Shown: positions 1-8,327, counted from the stretch's first letter. The stretch is 11,653 nucleotides of DNA from Lachnospiraceae bacterium (GCA_900759225.1 CAAEUM010000238.1:1-11653); one strand, 5' to 3'. Numbers and translations: made by a program. Notes: generated by a model from the letters alone, not told the origin.

Positions 1-649
1 GCTTACTAATCCTTCGAATCTTCCTGACCCTTCGGAAATTGAATATATGGAGGAGCCCATTGTCAGCGCGGAAATTATGGTGACAACCGAATTTGTGGGA
101 CAGATCATGACACTGTGCCAGGAGCGAAGGGGCGTTTATCTGGGCATGGAATACATCGAAACCACCAGGGCCCTGCTTAAATATGAGCTTCCGTTAAATG
201 AAATTATTTATGACTTTTTTGACGCTTTAAAATCACGCTCCAGAGGCTATGCTTCCTTTGACTATGAGCTAAAGGGCTATGAGCGCTCAACCCTGGTGAA
301 GCTGGACATCCTTGTGAATCGTGAGGAGGTGGATGCATTATCCTTTATCGTCCATGGGGATTCGGCTTACGAGCGGGGCAGGAAGATGTGTGAGAAGCTA
401 AAGGATGAGATACCAAGACATCTGTTTGAGATTCCGATTCAGGCAGCCATTGGCGGCAAGATCATTGCCAGAGAAACTGTAAAGGCAGTGCGAAAGGATG
501 TGCTTGCAAAGTGCTACGGCGGTGATATTTCACGAAAGAAAAAGCTTCTGGAAAAACAGAAAGAAGGCAAGAAGCGCATGCGTCAGATCGGCAATGTGGA
601 AATTCCGCAGAAGGCCTTTATGAGTGTGCTGAAGCTGGATGACCAGTAG
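1..649 (+). CDS. lepA: Elongation factor 4 (LepA), C-terminal part, 5' end outside the window
   Basis: LepA/EF4 is a ribosome-associated translational GTPase that acts on stalled or mis-translocated ribosomes in the cytoplasm. The open frame runs from base 2 with no stop, so the gene begins upstream. About 215 residues are visible, roughly the last third of a ~600-residue protein. The GTPase domain is missing; what remains is the EF-G-like domain V region and the LepA-specific C-terminal domain. The diagnostic piece is the basic motif [20 protein letters not shown] near the end, which contacts tRNA in LepA and is highly conserved. The ATG at 47 is an internal methionine, not the start. hemW follows after 20 bases, an arrangement common in Firmicutes (lepA-hemW), so the two are probably co-transcribed. 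Identification is secure. Confidence 0.96.
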   Translation, partial: LTNPSNLPDPSEIEYMEEPIVSAEIMVTTEFVGQIMTLCQERRGVYLGMEYIETTRALLKYELPLNEIIYDFFDALKSRSRGYASFDYELKGYERSTLVKLDILVNREEVDALSFIVHGDSAYERGRKMCEKLKDEIPRHLFEIPIQAAIGGKIIARETVKAVRKDVLAKCYGGDISRKKKLLEKQKEGKKRMRQIGNVEIPQKAFMSVLKLDDQ

Positions 650-669
650 AAAAAGGATGAACCTGTAAA

Positions 670-1863
670 ATGATAACCAAAACTCTCCCTTTGGAGCTTT
701 ATATTCATATTCCATTTTGTGCCAGAAAATGTAATTACTGCGATTTCCTCTCCTTCCGCTGTCTGTCCTCAGAGCATGAGGCCTACGCAGGACAGCTGAT
801 TCAGGAAATACGGGCTCAGGGCCCCCTGTTTCAGGACTACCGGGTCGTGTCTGTCTTTATAGGAGGAGGGACTCCTTCTATTTTAGAGCCGGTTCTGATC
901 GAACAGATAATGGAGGCAGTGTATCAGAGCTTTCCGGTGGATCCGGAGGCGGAGATTACCATTGAAGTAAATCCGGGGACCCTTCTTCAGAGAAAGCTGC
1001 CGGTTTACAGGGCAGCAGGAATCAATCGGTTAAGTATAGGGCTTCAGTCGGCCAACAATGAGGAGCTGAGGCTTCTGGGCCGGATCCATTCCTTTGAGGA
1101 TTTTCTCAAAAGCTTTCAGAATGCCAGAATGGCCGGCTTCTCCAATATCAGCGTGGATTTAATGAGTGCAATTCCCGGACAGACCTTTGATTCCTGGAAA
1201 TATACCTTAAAGAAGGTGACCATGCTGAAGCCGGAGCATATTTCTGCCTACAGCCTGATCGTGGAGGAGGGAACCCCCTTCTGGCAGCTTTATGGCCCTC
1301 AGGCAGATAAAAGTAGCCTTCCGAAAGGATTTTTGCCTCTTCCGGATGAGGAAAACGAGTGTCGGATTTATGAGTTTACCAGGAACTTTTTACAGGAGCA
1401 GGGATATGGGCGGTATGAAATTTCAAATTATGCCCGTCCCGGCTTTTCCTGCCGTCACAATATTGGCTACTGGACAGAGGTGCCGTATCTTGGCCTTGGC
1501 CTTGGAGCTTCCTCCTATGTGGGAGACTGTCGTTTTTCTAATGAAGACGATCTTTCGGCTTATCTGGAGCTTGACTTTTCCAGGGGCATGGAAACGATCG
1601 AAGCCCTGCGGGGGGAGGTGCATCACCTGTCGCGGCAGGAGCGGATGGAAGAATTTATGTTTCTTGGACTGCGTATGACAAGGGGGATCTCAGAGCTTGA
1701 TTTTGTGGCTCAGTTTGGTGTAAAGCTGGAAAGTATATACGGCCCGGTTTTAAGCCGGCTGAAGGCGAGGGGCCTTATGGAGCAGGAGGGCTACTGGTGG
1801 CGCCTGTCGGAGTGGGGGCTTGATGTAAGCAACTGCGTGCTCAGCGAATTTTTGCTGGATTAG
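670..1863 (+). CDS. hemW: Radical SAM heme chaperone HemW (HemN-like)
   Basis: This 397-residue protein belongs to the HemN/HemW radical-SAM group. The N-terminus carries the CxxxCxxC [4Fe-4S]/SAM motif (C17, C21, C24), followed by Asp-Phe. In genuine coproporphyrinogen dehydrogenase HemN a fourth cysteine follows (CxxxCxxCxC); here F26 takes that place, which is the usual HemW signature. GGGTPS at 65-70 is the SAM-binding glycine motif, and the last ~70 residues fit the HemN C-terminal winged-helix domain. HemW is known in other bacteria as a heme-binding chaperone that inserts heme into respiratory proteins. Members are often mis-annotated as oxygen-independent coproporphyrinogen oxidase. 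The start follows a purine-rich AAAAAGGA about a dozen bases upstream, and the gene sits just after lepA. The sequence does not show which client protein it would serve in a presumed anaerobe. Confidence 0.93.
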   Translation: MITKTLPLELYIHIPFCARKCNYCDFLSFRCLSSEHEAYAGQLIQEIRAQGPLFQDYRVVSVFIGGGTPSILEPVLIEQIMEAVYQSFPVDPEAEITIEVNPGTLLQRKLPVYRAAGINRLSIGLQSANNEELRLLGRIHSFEDFLKSFQNARMAGFSNISVDLMSAIPGQTFDSWKYTLKKVTMLKPEHISAYSLIVEEGTPFWQLYGPQADKSSLPKGFLPLPDEENECRIYEFTRNFLQEQGYGRYEISNYARPGFSCRHNIGYWTEVPYLGLGLGASSYVGDCRFSNEDDLSAYLELDFSRGMETIEALRGEVHHLSRQERMEEFMFLGLRMTRGISELDFVAQFGVKLESIYGPVLSRLKARGLMEQEGYWWRLSEWGLDVSNCVLSEFLLD

Positions 1864-1910
1864 GAATATTTGCGGCTGGCAGAAGGGATATGCGGGAGAA
1901 AGGGCGGTAG

Positions 1911-2654
1911 ATGCAGATGGATTCCGATATGGGAGACATAAGAAAAACAGTAAAGGAAAGGCTTGAGACTCTTGCGGAGCCTTCTTATCAGCAGTTTCAT
2001 CAATCGCTTTTGCCGGGAACAGAAGGCATCTTAGGCGTGCGTATGCCCAACCTGCGGAAAACGGCGAAGGAGCTGTTAAAGCAGAAAAATGGGGAATGGC
2101 AGGCCTATATTTGTCAAATGGAGAAGGCCTTTGAAAACGGAGAGATGCTTCTCTATGATGAAAAGATCATCTGGGCCTTATGCATCAGCGGCGGTTTTAA
2201 AAGCTGGCAGGAGGTCAGGCCCTTTATTTCACGTTTCCTTCCAGCCATTGATAACTGGGCAGTCTGTGATCTGTTCTGCAGCTCCTTAAAGCAGGCAAGG
2301 AAGGCACCGGAGGAAGCCTGGGATTTTATTTGTGCCTGCGCAAAGTCGAGCAGGCCCTATGACCTGCGTTTTACGGCAGTTATGCTTTTGTCCCATTTTG
2401 CAGAGGAACCTTATACAGAACCGGCCCTCTCACTGCTTGATTCCATTCACTCTGAGGAATATTATGTGAAAATGGCGGTTGCATGGGCAGTGTCGGTTTA
2501 TTATGTAAAAAACCAGAAGAAGACAGAGGCGTATTTCGAACACTGCAGCCTGGATGACTGGACCTATAATAAGGCACTGCAGAAAATCCTGGAGTCTTAC
2601 CGGGTAGATAAAGGAGCAAAAGAAAAAATCCGCAGTATGAAGCGGAGAAAATAG
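1911..2654 (+). CDS. AlkD-like DNA alkylation repair protein (HEAT-repeat DNA glycosylase family)
   Basis: This 247-residue, all-helical protein matches the DNA_alkylation (AlkC/AlkD) family. Bacillus cereus AlkD excises positively charged alkyl-purines such as N3-methyladenine and N7-methylguanine without base flipping. The AlkD active-site set is present with near-identical spacing: W116 and D120 in DNWAVCD (AlkD W109/D113), R153 in YDLRFTA (R148) and W192 in AVAWAVS (W187). The C-terminal WTYNKALQKILES stretch is also typical. Length is close to AlkD (~235-250). The start at 1911 follows GGGAGAAAGGGCGG; in-frame ATGs at 1917 and 1929 are possible but less well placed. It lies 47 bases after hemW and could be co-transcribed. 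A catalytically active glycosylase is inferred from the retained residues. Confidence 0.88.
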   Translation: MQMDSDMGDIRKTVKERLETLAEPSYQQFHQSLLPGTEGILGVRMPNLRKTAKELLKQKNGEWQAYICQMEKAFENGEMLLYDEKIIWALCISGGFKSWQEVRPFISRFLPAIDNWAVCDLFCSSLKQARKAPEEAWDFICACAKSSRPYDLRFTAVMLLSHFAEEPYTEPALSLLDSIHSEEYYVKMAVAWAVSVYYVKNQKKTEAYFEHCSLDDWTYNKALQKILESYRVDKGAKEKIRSMKRRK

Positions 2655-2671
2655 CAGTGCTTCCTGACTCT

Positions 2672-2701
2672 TTGCATGGGTGAATAAAAAATGAATAACA
2701 T
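2672..2701 (+). promoter_or_regulatory. Possible sigma-A promoter for the thioredoxin-fold gene
   Basis: TTGCAT at 2672-2677 is separated by 18 bases from TAACAT at 2696-2701, in the gap between the AlkD-like gene and the next gene. The match is partial (-10 is 4 of 6, -35 is 4 of 6) and the leader would be only about 27 bases. I see no terminator after the AlkD-like gene, so read-through is equally possible. Confidence 0.3.
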
Positions 2702-2734
2702 GGCAACCAGTATCATAGGATGGAGGTAGAACGG

Positions 2735-3394
2735 ATGATTGATCTAAGCAGTATTCCAAATGAAAGCAGCTTAATGGATGACAGCCTGAAAATACAGCTT
2801 TCCGGCGTTTTTTCAAAGCTTCAGTCCCCGGTGGTGATAAAAGCCATTGCTGACGTAAAGGAGCAAAAGGGCATGGAGCTGGCTTCTTTTTTAAAAGCCA
2901 TTTCTGCTTTAAGCCCAAAGCTTTCCCTGGAGCTTTATACGCCGGAGGAATCTGGAAAAGTACCGGAGCTTGATACCTCATATCTTCCGGTTACCGGCCT
3001 TTTTAAGGACGGGGCCTATGGCCGGGCTGCCTTTTGCGGTATCCCGGGAGGGAAGGAGATAAATTCTTTTGTACTTGCTGTTTATAATCTTTCCGGTCCG
3101 GGGAAAGAGGTGGATAAGTACCTGAAAAAGCGGATTGACAGCCTGAAAAAACCGGTGAAGATTAAAATCTGCGTTTCCCTGGCCTGTCATTATTGCCCAG
3201 CTGTGGTGGCAGCCTGCCAGCAGATCGCAATTTTAAATCCTCAGATTGAGGCAGTGATGATCGATGCAGGGCTGTATCCGCAGCTGGTTGAAACGTACAA
3301 AATAGAGCGGATCCCTATGATGATCTTAAATGACAGCCAGGTGATCCTGGGAAGCAAGACGATGGAGGAAATCATCACTTTGTTAAATAAATAA
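2735..3394 (+). CDS. Stand-alone AhpF N-terminal-like tandem thioredoxin-fold protein
   Basis: Starting at ATG 2735 gives 219 residues. An upstream in-frame ATG at 2720 overlaps the strong Shine-Dalgarno GGAGGT (2722-2727, 7 bases before 2735), so 2735 is the better start. The layout resembles the N-terminal domain of AhpF, two fused thioredoxin folds. The first (about 1-115) lacks a CxxC pair but has the AhpF-like GIPGGKEINSFVLAVYNL segment. The second (about 118-219) has C151-H-Y-C154-P in VSLACHYCPAVV, close to the CHNC site of AhpF, plus the cis-Pro segment RIPMMI. In AhpF this domain passes electrons from a flavin module to peroxiredoxin AhpC. Here no flavin module is fused or adjacent, so it may act as a diffusible dithiol carrier with a separate thioredoxin-reductase-like partner. 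Extra cysteines lie at 101 and 146. Family is sure, partner unknown. Confidence 0.82.
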   Translation: MIDLSSIPNESSLMDDSLKIQLSGVFSKLQSPVVIKAIADVKEQKGMELASFLKAISALSPKLSLELYTPEESGKVPELDTSYLPVTGLFKDGAYGRAAFCGIPGGKEINSFVLAVYNLSGPGKEVDKYLKKRIDSLKKPVKIKICVSLACHYCPAVVAACQQIAILNPQIEAVMIDAGLYPQLVETYKIERIPMMILNDSQVILGSKTMEEIITLLNK

Positions 3395-3487
3395 CTAAAA
3401 ACTGGAATGAAAATGTACAAAACGCACAATAAAATGAATTTAAAAGTGAATTTAATTAGCATATTTACGAGAAAATAATTTATGCAC

Positions 3488-3516
3488 TTGAAATACTATG
3501 TGCAATATGCTATATT
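3488..3516 (+). promoter_or_regulatory. Sigma-A promoter of the glp locus
   Basis: TTGAAA (3488-3493) and TATATT (3511-3516) are separated by exactly 17 bases, a near-consensus housekeeping promoter. Transcription should begin around 3523-3525. The -35 box lies between the arms of a short inverted repeat, TGCAC (3483-3487) and GTGCA (3500-3504), which could be an operator, although 5-base arms are weak evidence. I found no convincing catabolite-response (cre) site. Confidence 0.7.
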
Positions 3517-3543
3517 GAATGCAGATAAATAAATGTGCGGAGA

Positions 3544-3598
3544 AGAGGAGAGCATGGGAGGACAGCAGAAATGTTGGTTTCGAACCATGCTCTTTTTT
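3544..3598 (+). terminator. Leader intrinsic terminator, probable GlpP antitermination target
   Basis: AGAGCATGG (3549-3557) pairs perfectly with CCATGCTCT (3585-3593), followed by a T-run to 3598. G-U and A-U pairs could extend the base of the stem to about 3544. The structure lies ~25 bases after the predicted transcription start and ~110 bases before glpP, so most transcripts would end here unless it is opened. GlpP proteins are known in Bacillus to bind leader mRNA with glycerol-3-phosphate and allow read-through, so this is the obvious target. The 27-base loop contains GAGGACAG and CAGAAA. It also contains a nested palindrome TGGTT-TCG-AACCA (3575-3587) that competes with the inner part of the 3' arm. 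Confidence 0.75.
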
Positions 3599-3706
3599 AC
3601 TACAGATGGGCTGTAAAAAAATGTAAGATATTCAGAAAGATTCAAATTGCTGCAGCACTTAAGATACATCGCTGCTTCCGGCTTTTACGGGGAAAACGGG
3701 GGAGTT

Positions 3707-4276
3707 ATGGAACAGAGATTTTACGATATGATAGAGGCGAATCCGGTTATTGCAGCTGTAAAGGATTTAGACGGGCTTTCGGCCTGCTGCAGCTTAGATG
3801 AAATACGGGTCGTATTCGTTCTGTTTGGCGATATCTGCAATATCGGCGAAATAGTGAAGCAGATCAAGGATGCAGGAAAAACGGTTATGGTCCATGTGGA
3901 TCTAATTTCCGGCTTAAGCGGGAAAGAGGTGGCAGTTGATTTTATCAAAGAACACACCCAGGCTGACGGCATTATATCCACAAAGCCTGCCCTGATCCGG
4001 CGGGCCAGGGAGCTTTCCCTTTATACAACACTTCGGGTATTCGTACTAGATTCTATGGCATTTGAAAATATTCAGAAACAGATGGCAGTGGCAAGGCCGG
4101 ATGTGATCGAGATCCTTCCGGGGCTGATGCCAAAGGTCATAAAGCGTGTATGCCGGCTGGTAAAGGTGCCGGTGATCGCAGGAGGGCTGATCGCCGATAA
4201 AGAGGATGTAATGTCGGCCCTGTCCGCAGGAGCTATTTCCGTATCTACAACAAATCCCAATGTATGGTTAATGTAA
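3707..4276 (+). CDS. glpP: Glycerol-3-phosphate-responsive antiterminator GlpP
   Basis: GlpP is an mRNA-binding regulator that, with glycerol-3-phosphate, lets RNA polymerase pass terminators in glycerol-gene leaders. Starting at ATG 3707 (after CGGGGGAG) gives 189 residues, close to the ~190 typical of the family; the longer reading from 3647 adds 20 residues with no ribosome binding site. Family hallmarks run along a small TIM-barrel-like fold: PVIAAVKD near the N-terminus, VVFVLFGDICNI, VMVHVDLISGL, ADGIISTKPALIRRA, VFVLDSMA, IEILPGLMPKVIKRV, VPVIAGGLI and GAISVSTTN at the C-terminus. It is the first gene after the attenuated leader, so it probably controls its own expression. It lies 71 bases before glpK, consistent with one operon. 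Identification is strong. Confidence 0.93.
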   Translation: MEQRFYDMIEANPVIAAVKDLDGLSACCSLDEIRVVFVLFGDICNIGEIVKQIKDAGKTVMVHVDLISGLSGKEVAVDFIKEHTQADGIISTKPALIRRARELSLYTTLRVFVLDSMAFENIQKQMAVARPDVIEILPGLMPKVIKRVCRLVKVPVIAGGLIADKEDVMSALSAGAISVSTTNPNVWLM

Positions 4277-4287
4277 AAATGGTAACT

Positions 4288-4318
4288 GAATCACATTCCG
4301 GGGGTATGGAAGTGATTT
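4288..4318 (+). other. Hairpin between glpP and glpK
   Basis: AATCAC-A-TTCC (4289-4299) pairs with GGAA-GTGATT (4308-4317): ten base pairs with one bulged A and a G-rich 8-base loop. No T-run follows, so it is not a standard terminator. It could stabilise or process the mRNA, or be a secondary regulatory site. Its loop does not resemble the glpP leader element. Confidence 0.45.
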
Positions 4319-4335
4319 GTGTATAGAAATTATGA

Positions 4336-5841
<1,506 letters not shown>

Positions 5842-5849
5842 TGGTAGTA

Positions 5850-5937
5850 GTTCAGCAGCGGGCTGCAGGCGTGCAGGAAGATATGTGGCTGAACGTGCAG
5901 CTTTAACAACCGCCGCCGGCAGAAAAAAAGCCGGCGG
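5850..5937 (+). other. Structured glpK-glpF spacer with strong GC hairpin
   Basis: Two structures sit in this 121-base gap. The first is an inverted repeat GTTCAGC (5850-5856) / GCTGAAC (5888-5894), overlapping a competing GCTGCA (5862-5867) / TGCAGC (5896-5901) pair. The second is a compact hairpin CCGCCGGC (5913-5920) / GCCGGCGG (5930-5937) with a nine-base A-rich loop. No T-run follows either, so complete termination is unlikely; the GC hairpin more likely marks an mRNA end, a pause or a processing site that sets glpK and glpF levels. No clear promoter was seen. Confidence 0.55.
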
Positions 5938-5962
5938 TCACCTTAAAAAAGGGGGATTTTAA

Positions 5963-6676
5963 ATGTTACCATATATAGCAGAATTTTTGGGAACCATGTT
6001 GTTGATTATCCTGGGTGATGGTGTAGTTGCAAACGTAACCTTAAATAAATCGGGAATGAAGGGCGCAGGCTCGATCCAGATTACCTTTGCATGGGGCCTT
6101 GCAGTTATGATCCCGGCCTTTATCTTCGGAGCTGCTTCCGGTGCATCCTTTAATCCGGCTTTAACCATTGCGCTGGCAATTGATGGAAGCTTTGAGTGGG
6201 CTATGGTGCCCGGCTACATTATTGCGCAGTTTGCAGGTGCTTTTGTAGGCGCATGTATCGTTTACCTCATGTTTAAGGATCAGTTTGATGCAACTGAATC
6301 AGCTGCAACCAAGCTTGGCGTATTTTCTACCGGGCCTTCAATCCCTAATATGGGACGCAATATTTTAAGCGAAGCAGTAGGTACCTTTATTCTTGTATTT
6401 GCAATTAAGGGAATGGCACAGGCAGGGGCAGTTCCGGCAGGCGTAAGCAATTACCTTGTATTTGCGATCATCGTTTCCATCGGTATGTCTCTGGGAGGAC
6501 TTACAGGCTACGCTATCAACCCGGCCCGTGATTTAGGCCCGCGTCTGGCACATGCTATCCTTCCGATCAAGGGAAAAGGGGATTCCAACTGGGGTTATGC
6601 ACCGGTCGTCATTATAGGGCCTCTTTTAGGAGCGATTGCAGCAGTTCTCCTTTATGGGGCAATCCCGTGGGCATAA
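5963..6676 (+). CDS. glpF: Glycerol facilitator (aquaglyceroporin, MIP family)
   Basis: This 237-residue integral membrane protein should let glycerol diffuse passively into the cell. The N-terminus starts directly in a hydrophobic helix, and the pattern fits six transmembrane helices plus two half-helices. Both MIP signatures are present: NPA at 64-66 (SGASFNPALT) and NPAR at 186-189 followed by D190 (AINPARDLGPR). The Asp after the second NPAR is the classic mark of glycerol-conducting rather than water-only channels. The usual His two residues before the first NPA (GAHLNPA in E. coli GlpF) is Ser here. GGGGGAT lies 7 bases before the start. Position after glpK supports capture of incoming glycerol by the kinase. 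Some MIPs also pass dihydroxyacetone, which would suit dhaK downstream, but that is inference. Confidence 0.95.
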   Translation: MLPYIAEFLGTMLLIILGDGVVANVTLNKSGMKGAGSIQITFAWGLAVMIPAFIFGAASGASFNPALTIALAIDGSFEWAMVPGYIIAQFAGAFVGACIVYLMFKDQFDATESAATKLGVFSTGPSIPNMGRNILSEAVGTFILVFAIKGMAQAGAVPAGVSNYLVFAIIVSIGMSLGGLTGYAINPARDLGPRLAHAILPIKGKGDSNWGYAPVVIIGPLLGAIAAVLLYGAIPWA

Positions 6677-6732
6677 GGAAAAATGCCCTGCATGGTTTTA
6701 CATTGAAAATGGAATAATGAATGCATGAGAGC

Positions 6733-6783
6733 AGGCGGGGCAGAAAGGCATGGAAACATGCTCTCTTTGCCCCGCTTATTTTT
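6733..6783 (+). terminator. Intrinsic terminator / attenuator after glpF
   Basis: GCGGGGCA (6735-6742) pairs with TGCCCCGC (6768-6775), extended by G-T and A-T pairs at the base. Inside, GCATG (6748-6752) and CATGC (6757-6761) close a GAAA tetraloop, and TTATTTTT follows. It is a convincing rho-independent terminator between glpF and the oxidoreductase genes. A second pairing, GAGAGCA (6727-6733) with TGCTCTC (6759-6765), crosses this stem and cannot form with it, so the site may switch between terminating and reading through. Confidence 0.72.
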
Positions 6784-6785
6784 CA

Positions 6786-6850
6786 CGGGAAGCAGATTGA
6801 GCAGAGAGGGATTTTGGCCTGTTTCCCGCATAAATGCGGCATCTGCCGCA
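6786..6850 (+). other. Structured leader directly before the GlpA-like gene
   Basis: CGGGAA (6786-6791) can pair with TTCCCG (6823-6828). A tight hairpin TGCGGC-ATCT-GCCGCA (6835-6850) then ends right at the ribosome binding site AGAAAGG (6854-6860). No T-run follows. The structures could influence translation of the next gene or protect a processed 5' end. I found no convincing promoter between 6677 and 6864; the best -10 candidate near 6715 lacks a -35 partner, so these genes probably depend on read-through. Confidence 0.4.
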
Positions 6851-6864
6851 GGAAGAAAGGATAG

Positions 6865-8310
6865 ATGCATATGTATGATGTTATGATCATTGGAGCAGGA
6901 GTGGCGGGCGCAGCAACTGCCAGGGAGCTGTCGCGTTTCAGGGTGAAGGCCTGTGTCCTGGAACGGGAGGAGGACGTGTGCTGCGGTACCTCGAAGGCAA
7001 ACAGTGCGATCGTCCATGCAGGCTATGACGCAGCAGAGGGTTCCCTGATGGCGAAGCTGAACGTGGAGGGAAACCGTATGATGCCGCAGCTTGCAAAGGA
7101 TCTTGATTTCCCCTTTAACCCCTGTGGTTCTTTTGTAGTCTGCCTGTCAGAGGAGGACATGCCAAACCTTCAGGCCCTTTATGACCGGGGTGTGAAAAAC
7201 GGGGTTAAGGATCTGGAGATCATTAAAGACAGGGAGCGCATCCGCCAGATGGAGCCAAATTTAAGCGATGATGTGGTCGCAGTGCTCTATGCGCCTACTG
7301 CCGGGATTGTCTGCCCCTTTAACTTAAATATTGCCCTGGCAGAAAATGCCTTTACAAACGGGGTGGAATTTAAGTTTGATACAGAGGTAAAAACCATAAG
7401 CCGTATTGACGGAGGGTGGAAGCTGGAAACCTCCAAGGGCATTTACGAAACAAAATGTGTGGTAAATGCAGCTGGTGTTTATGCAGATGTATTCCACAAC
7501 ATGGTAAGTGAAGAGAAGATCCGTATTACCCCAAGGCGGGGAGATTACTGTCTGCTGGATAAGAGTGCAGGGAACCATGTGGCCCACACCATATTTGCCC
7601 TTCCGGGAAAATTCGGAAAGGGGGTCCTTGTATCGCCTACCGTCCATGGAAACCTGATCGTAGGCCCTACAGCCATTGACATTGAGGATAAGGACGGCAC
7701 AGCTACCACCATGGAAGGCTTAAATGAGCTGATCGAGAAGGCAGGAATGAATGTAAAGGATCTTCCAATGCGTCAGGTGATCACCTCCTTTGCCGGATTG
7801 AGAGCCCATGAGGATCATCATGAGTTTATTATTAAAGAGCTTCCGGATGCGCCGGGATTTGTGGACTGTGCAGGAATCGAGTCCCCGGGTCTTACAAGCT
7901 GTCCCGCAATCGGCGTTATGACAGCAGGGATCGTAAGGGATTTGCTGGATCTGAAGCCAAATGAGGATTTTGTGGGTACGCGGAAGGGAATCCTTGACCC
8001 GGATCGCCTGTCTAAGGAAGAGCGGGCTGCTCTGATCAAAGAGAAGCCGGCTTACGGAAATATCATCTGCCGCTGTGAGATGGTGACAGAGGGAGAAATC
8101 CTGGATGCCATCCACAGGCCCCTGGGCGCAAGATCCCTGGATGGGATCAAACGCAGGACAAGGGCAGGCATGGGCCGCTGCCAGGCAGGCTTCTGTTCTC
8201 CAAGGAGTATGGAGATCCTCCACAGGGAACTGGGAATTCCCATGACAGAAATAACAAAGAGCGGCGGAAATTCCAGGCTGGTAGTGGGAACCAATAAGGA
8301 TTCAATATAG
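6865..8310 (+). CDS. GlpA-like FAD-dependent glycerol-3-phosphate dehydrogenase with C-terminal BFD-type Fe-S domain
   Basis: This 481-residue protein is a DAO-superfamily FAD enzyme like anaerobic glycerol-3-phosphate dehydrogenase GlpA, which oxidises G3P to DHAP. The Rossmann FAD motif is GAGVAG (10-15), with E33 for the ribose. Next comes TSKANSAIVHAGYD, typical of GlpA/LhgO-type enzymes. The C-terminal ~90 residues form a BFD-like [2Fe-2S] domain with cysteines C402 and C404 (ICRCEMVTEGEI) and C439 and C444 (GRCQAGFC). ATG 6865 is 4 bases and ATG 6871 is 10 bases after AGAAAGG; either could be the start, a two-residue difference. Only 17 bases separate it from the GlpB-like gene. L-2-hydroxyglutarate oxidase-type enzymes share the fold, but the glpK/glpF context favours G3P. 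The electron acceptor is not evident. Confidence 0.85.
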   Translation: MHMYDVMIIGAGVAGAATARELSRFRVKACVLEREEDVCCGTSKANSAIVHAGYDAAEGSLMAKLNVEGNRMMPQLAKDLDFPFNPCGSFVVCLSEEDMPNLQALYDRGVKNGVKDLEIIKDRERIRQMEPNLSDDVVAVLYAPTAGIVCPFNLNIALAENAFTNGVEFKFDTEVKTISRIDGGWKLETSKGIYETKCVVNAAGVYADVFHNMVSEEKIRITPRRGDYCLLDKSAGNHVAHTIFALPGKFGKGVLVSPTVHGNLIVGPTAIDIEDKDGTATTMEGLNELIEKAGMNVKDLPMRQVITSFAGLRAHEDHHEFIIKELPDAPGFVDCAGIESPGLTSCPAIGVMTAGIVRDLLDLKPNEDFVGTRKGILDPDRLSKEERAALIKEKPAYGNIICRCEMVTEGEILDAIHRPLGARSLDGIKRRTRAGMGRCQAGFCSPRSMEILHRELGIPMTEITKSGGNSRLVVGTNKDSI

Positions 8311-8327
8311 AAGGGAGCGCAGTTTGC

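Larger units (their letters stand above)
3395..3706 (+). promoter_or_regulatory. Long intergenic leader region upstream of glpP
   Basis: This 312-base stretch holds no convincing gene. The first ~90 bases are AT-rich, with a direct repeat of GAATTTA (around 3436-3460) and no clear terminator for the preceding gene. The middle holds a promoter, and downstream of it an intrinsic terminator with an unusually large, patterned loop. The last ~100 bases before glpP show no strong structure. A transcript starting near 3523 would carry about 180 bases of leader, fitting attenuation or antitermination control. An ORF spanning 3535-3801 reads through the terminator but looks like chance. Confidence 0.7.

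Noticed and set aside
670..1863. Calling the radical-SAM gene a coproporphyrinogen III oxidase (HemN), or a maturase for the repeat peptide
   Set aside because: It lacks the fourth cysteine of HemN, has the standard HemW motif set and the conserved lepA neighbour, and lies 8 kb from the repeat peptide. It is a housekeeping gene.
3575..3587. TGGTTTCGAACCA as a catabolite-response (cre) site
   Set aside because: It is palindromic around CG but one base short of the cre spacing, and lacks the conserved internal bases. It is better explained as part of the leader RNA structure.
3647..3706. N-terminal extension of GlpP starting at 3647
   Set aside because: No ribosome binding site precedes it, and the extra 20 residues are not part of the GlpP family. 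The start at 3707 gives the normal length.
3535..3801. 88-codon + strand frame upstream of and overlapping glpP
   Set aside because: It runs through the leader terminator and 95 bases into glpP, has no ribosome binding site at its first ATG and resembles no known protein. Only the internal ATG at 3571 is noted as a low-interest possibility.
4288..4318. Hairpin after glpP as a rho-independent terminator
   Set aside because: The stem is AT-rich at its base and is followed by TGTGTATAG rather than a T-run, so it is listed only as a hairpin.
7720..8223. 167-codon minus-strand frame within the GlpA-like gene, and the other minus-strand frames of 60-185 codons
   Set aside because: All lie opposite well-supported + strand genes, with no ribosome binding sites or recognisable domains.
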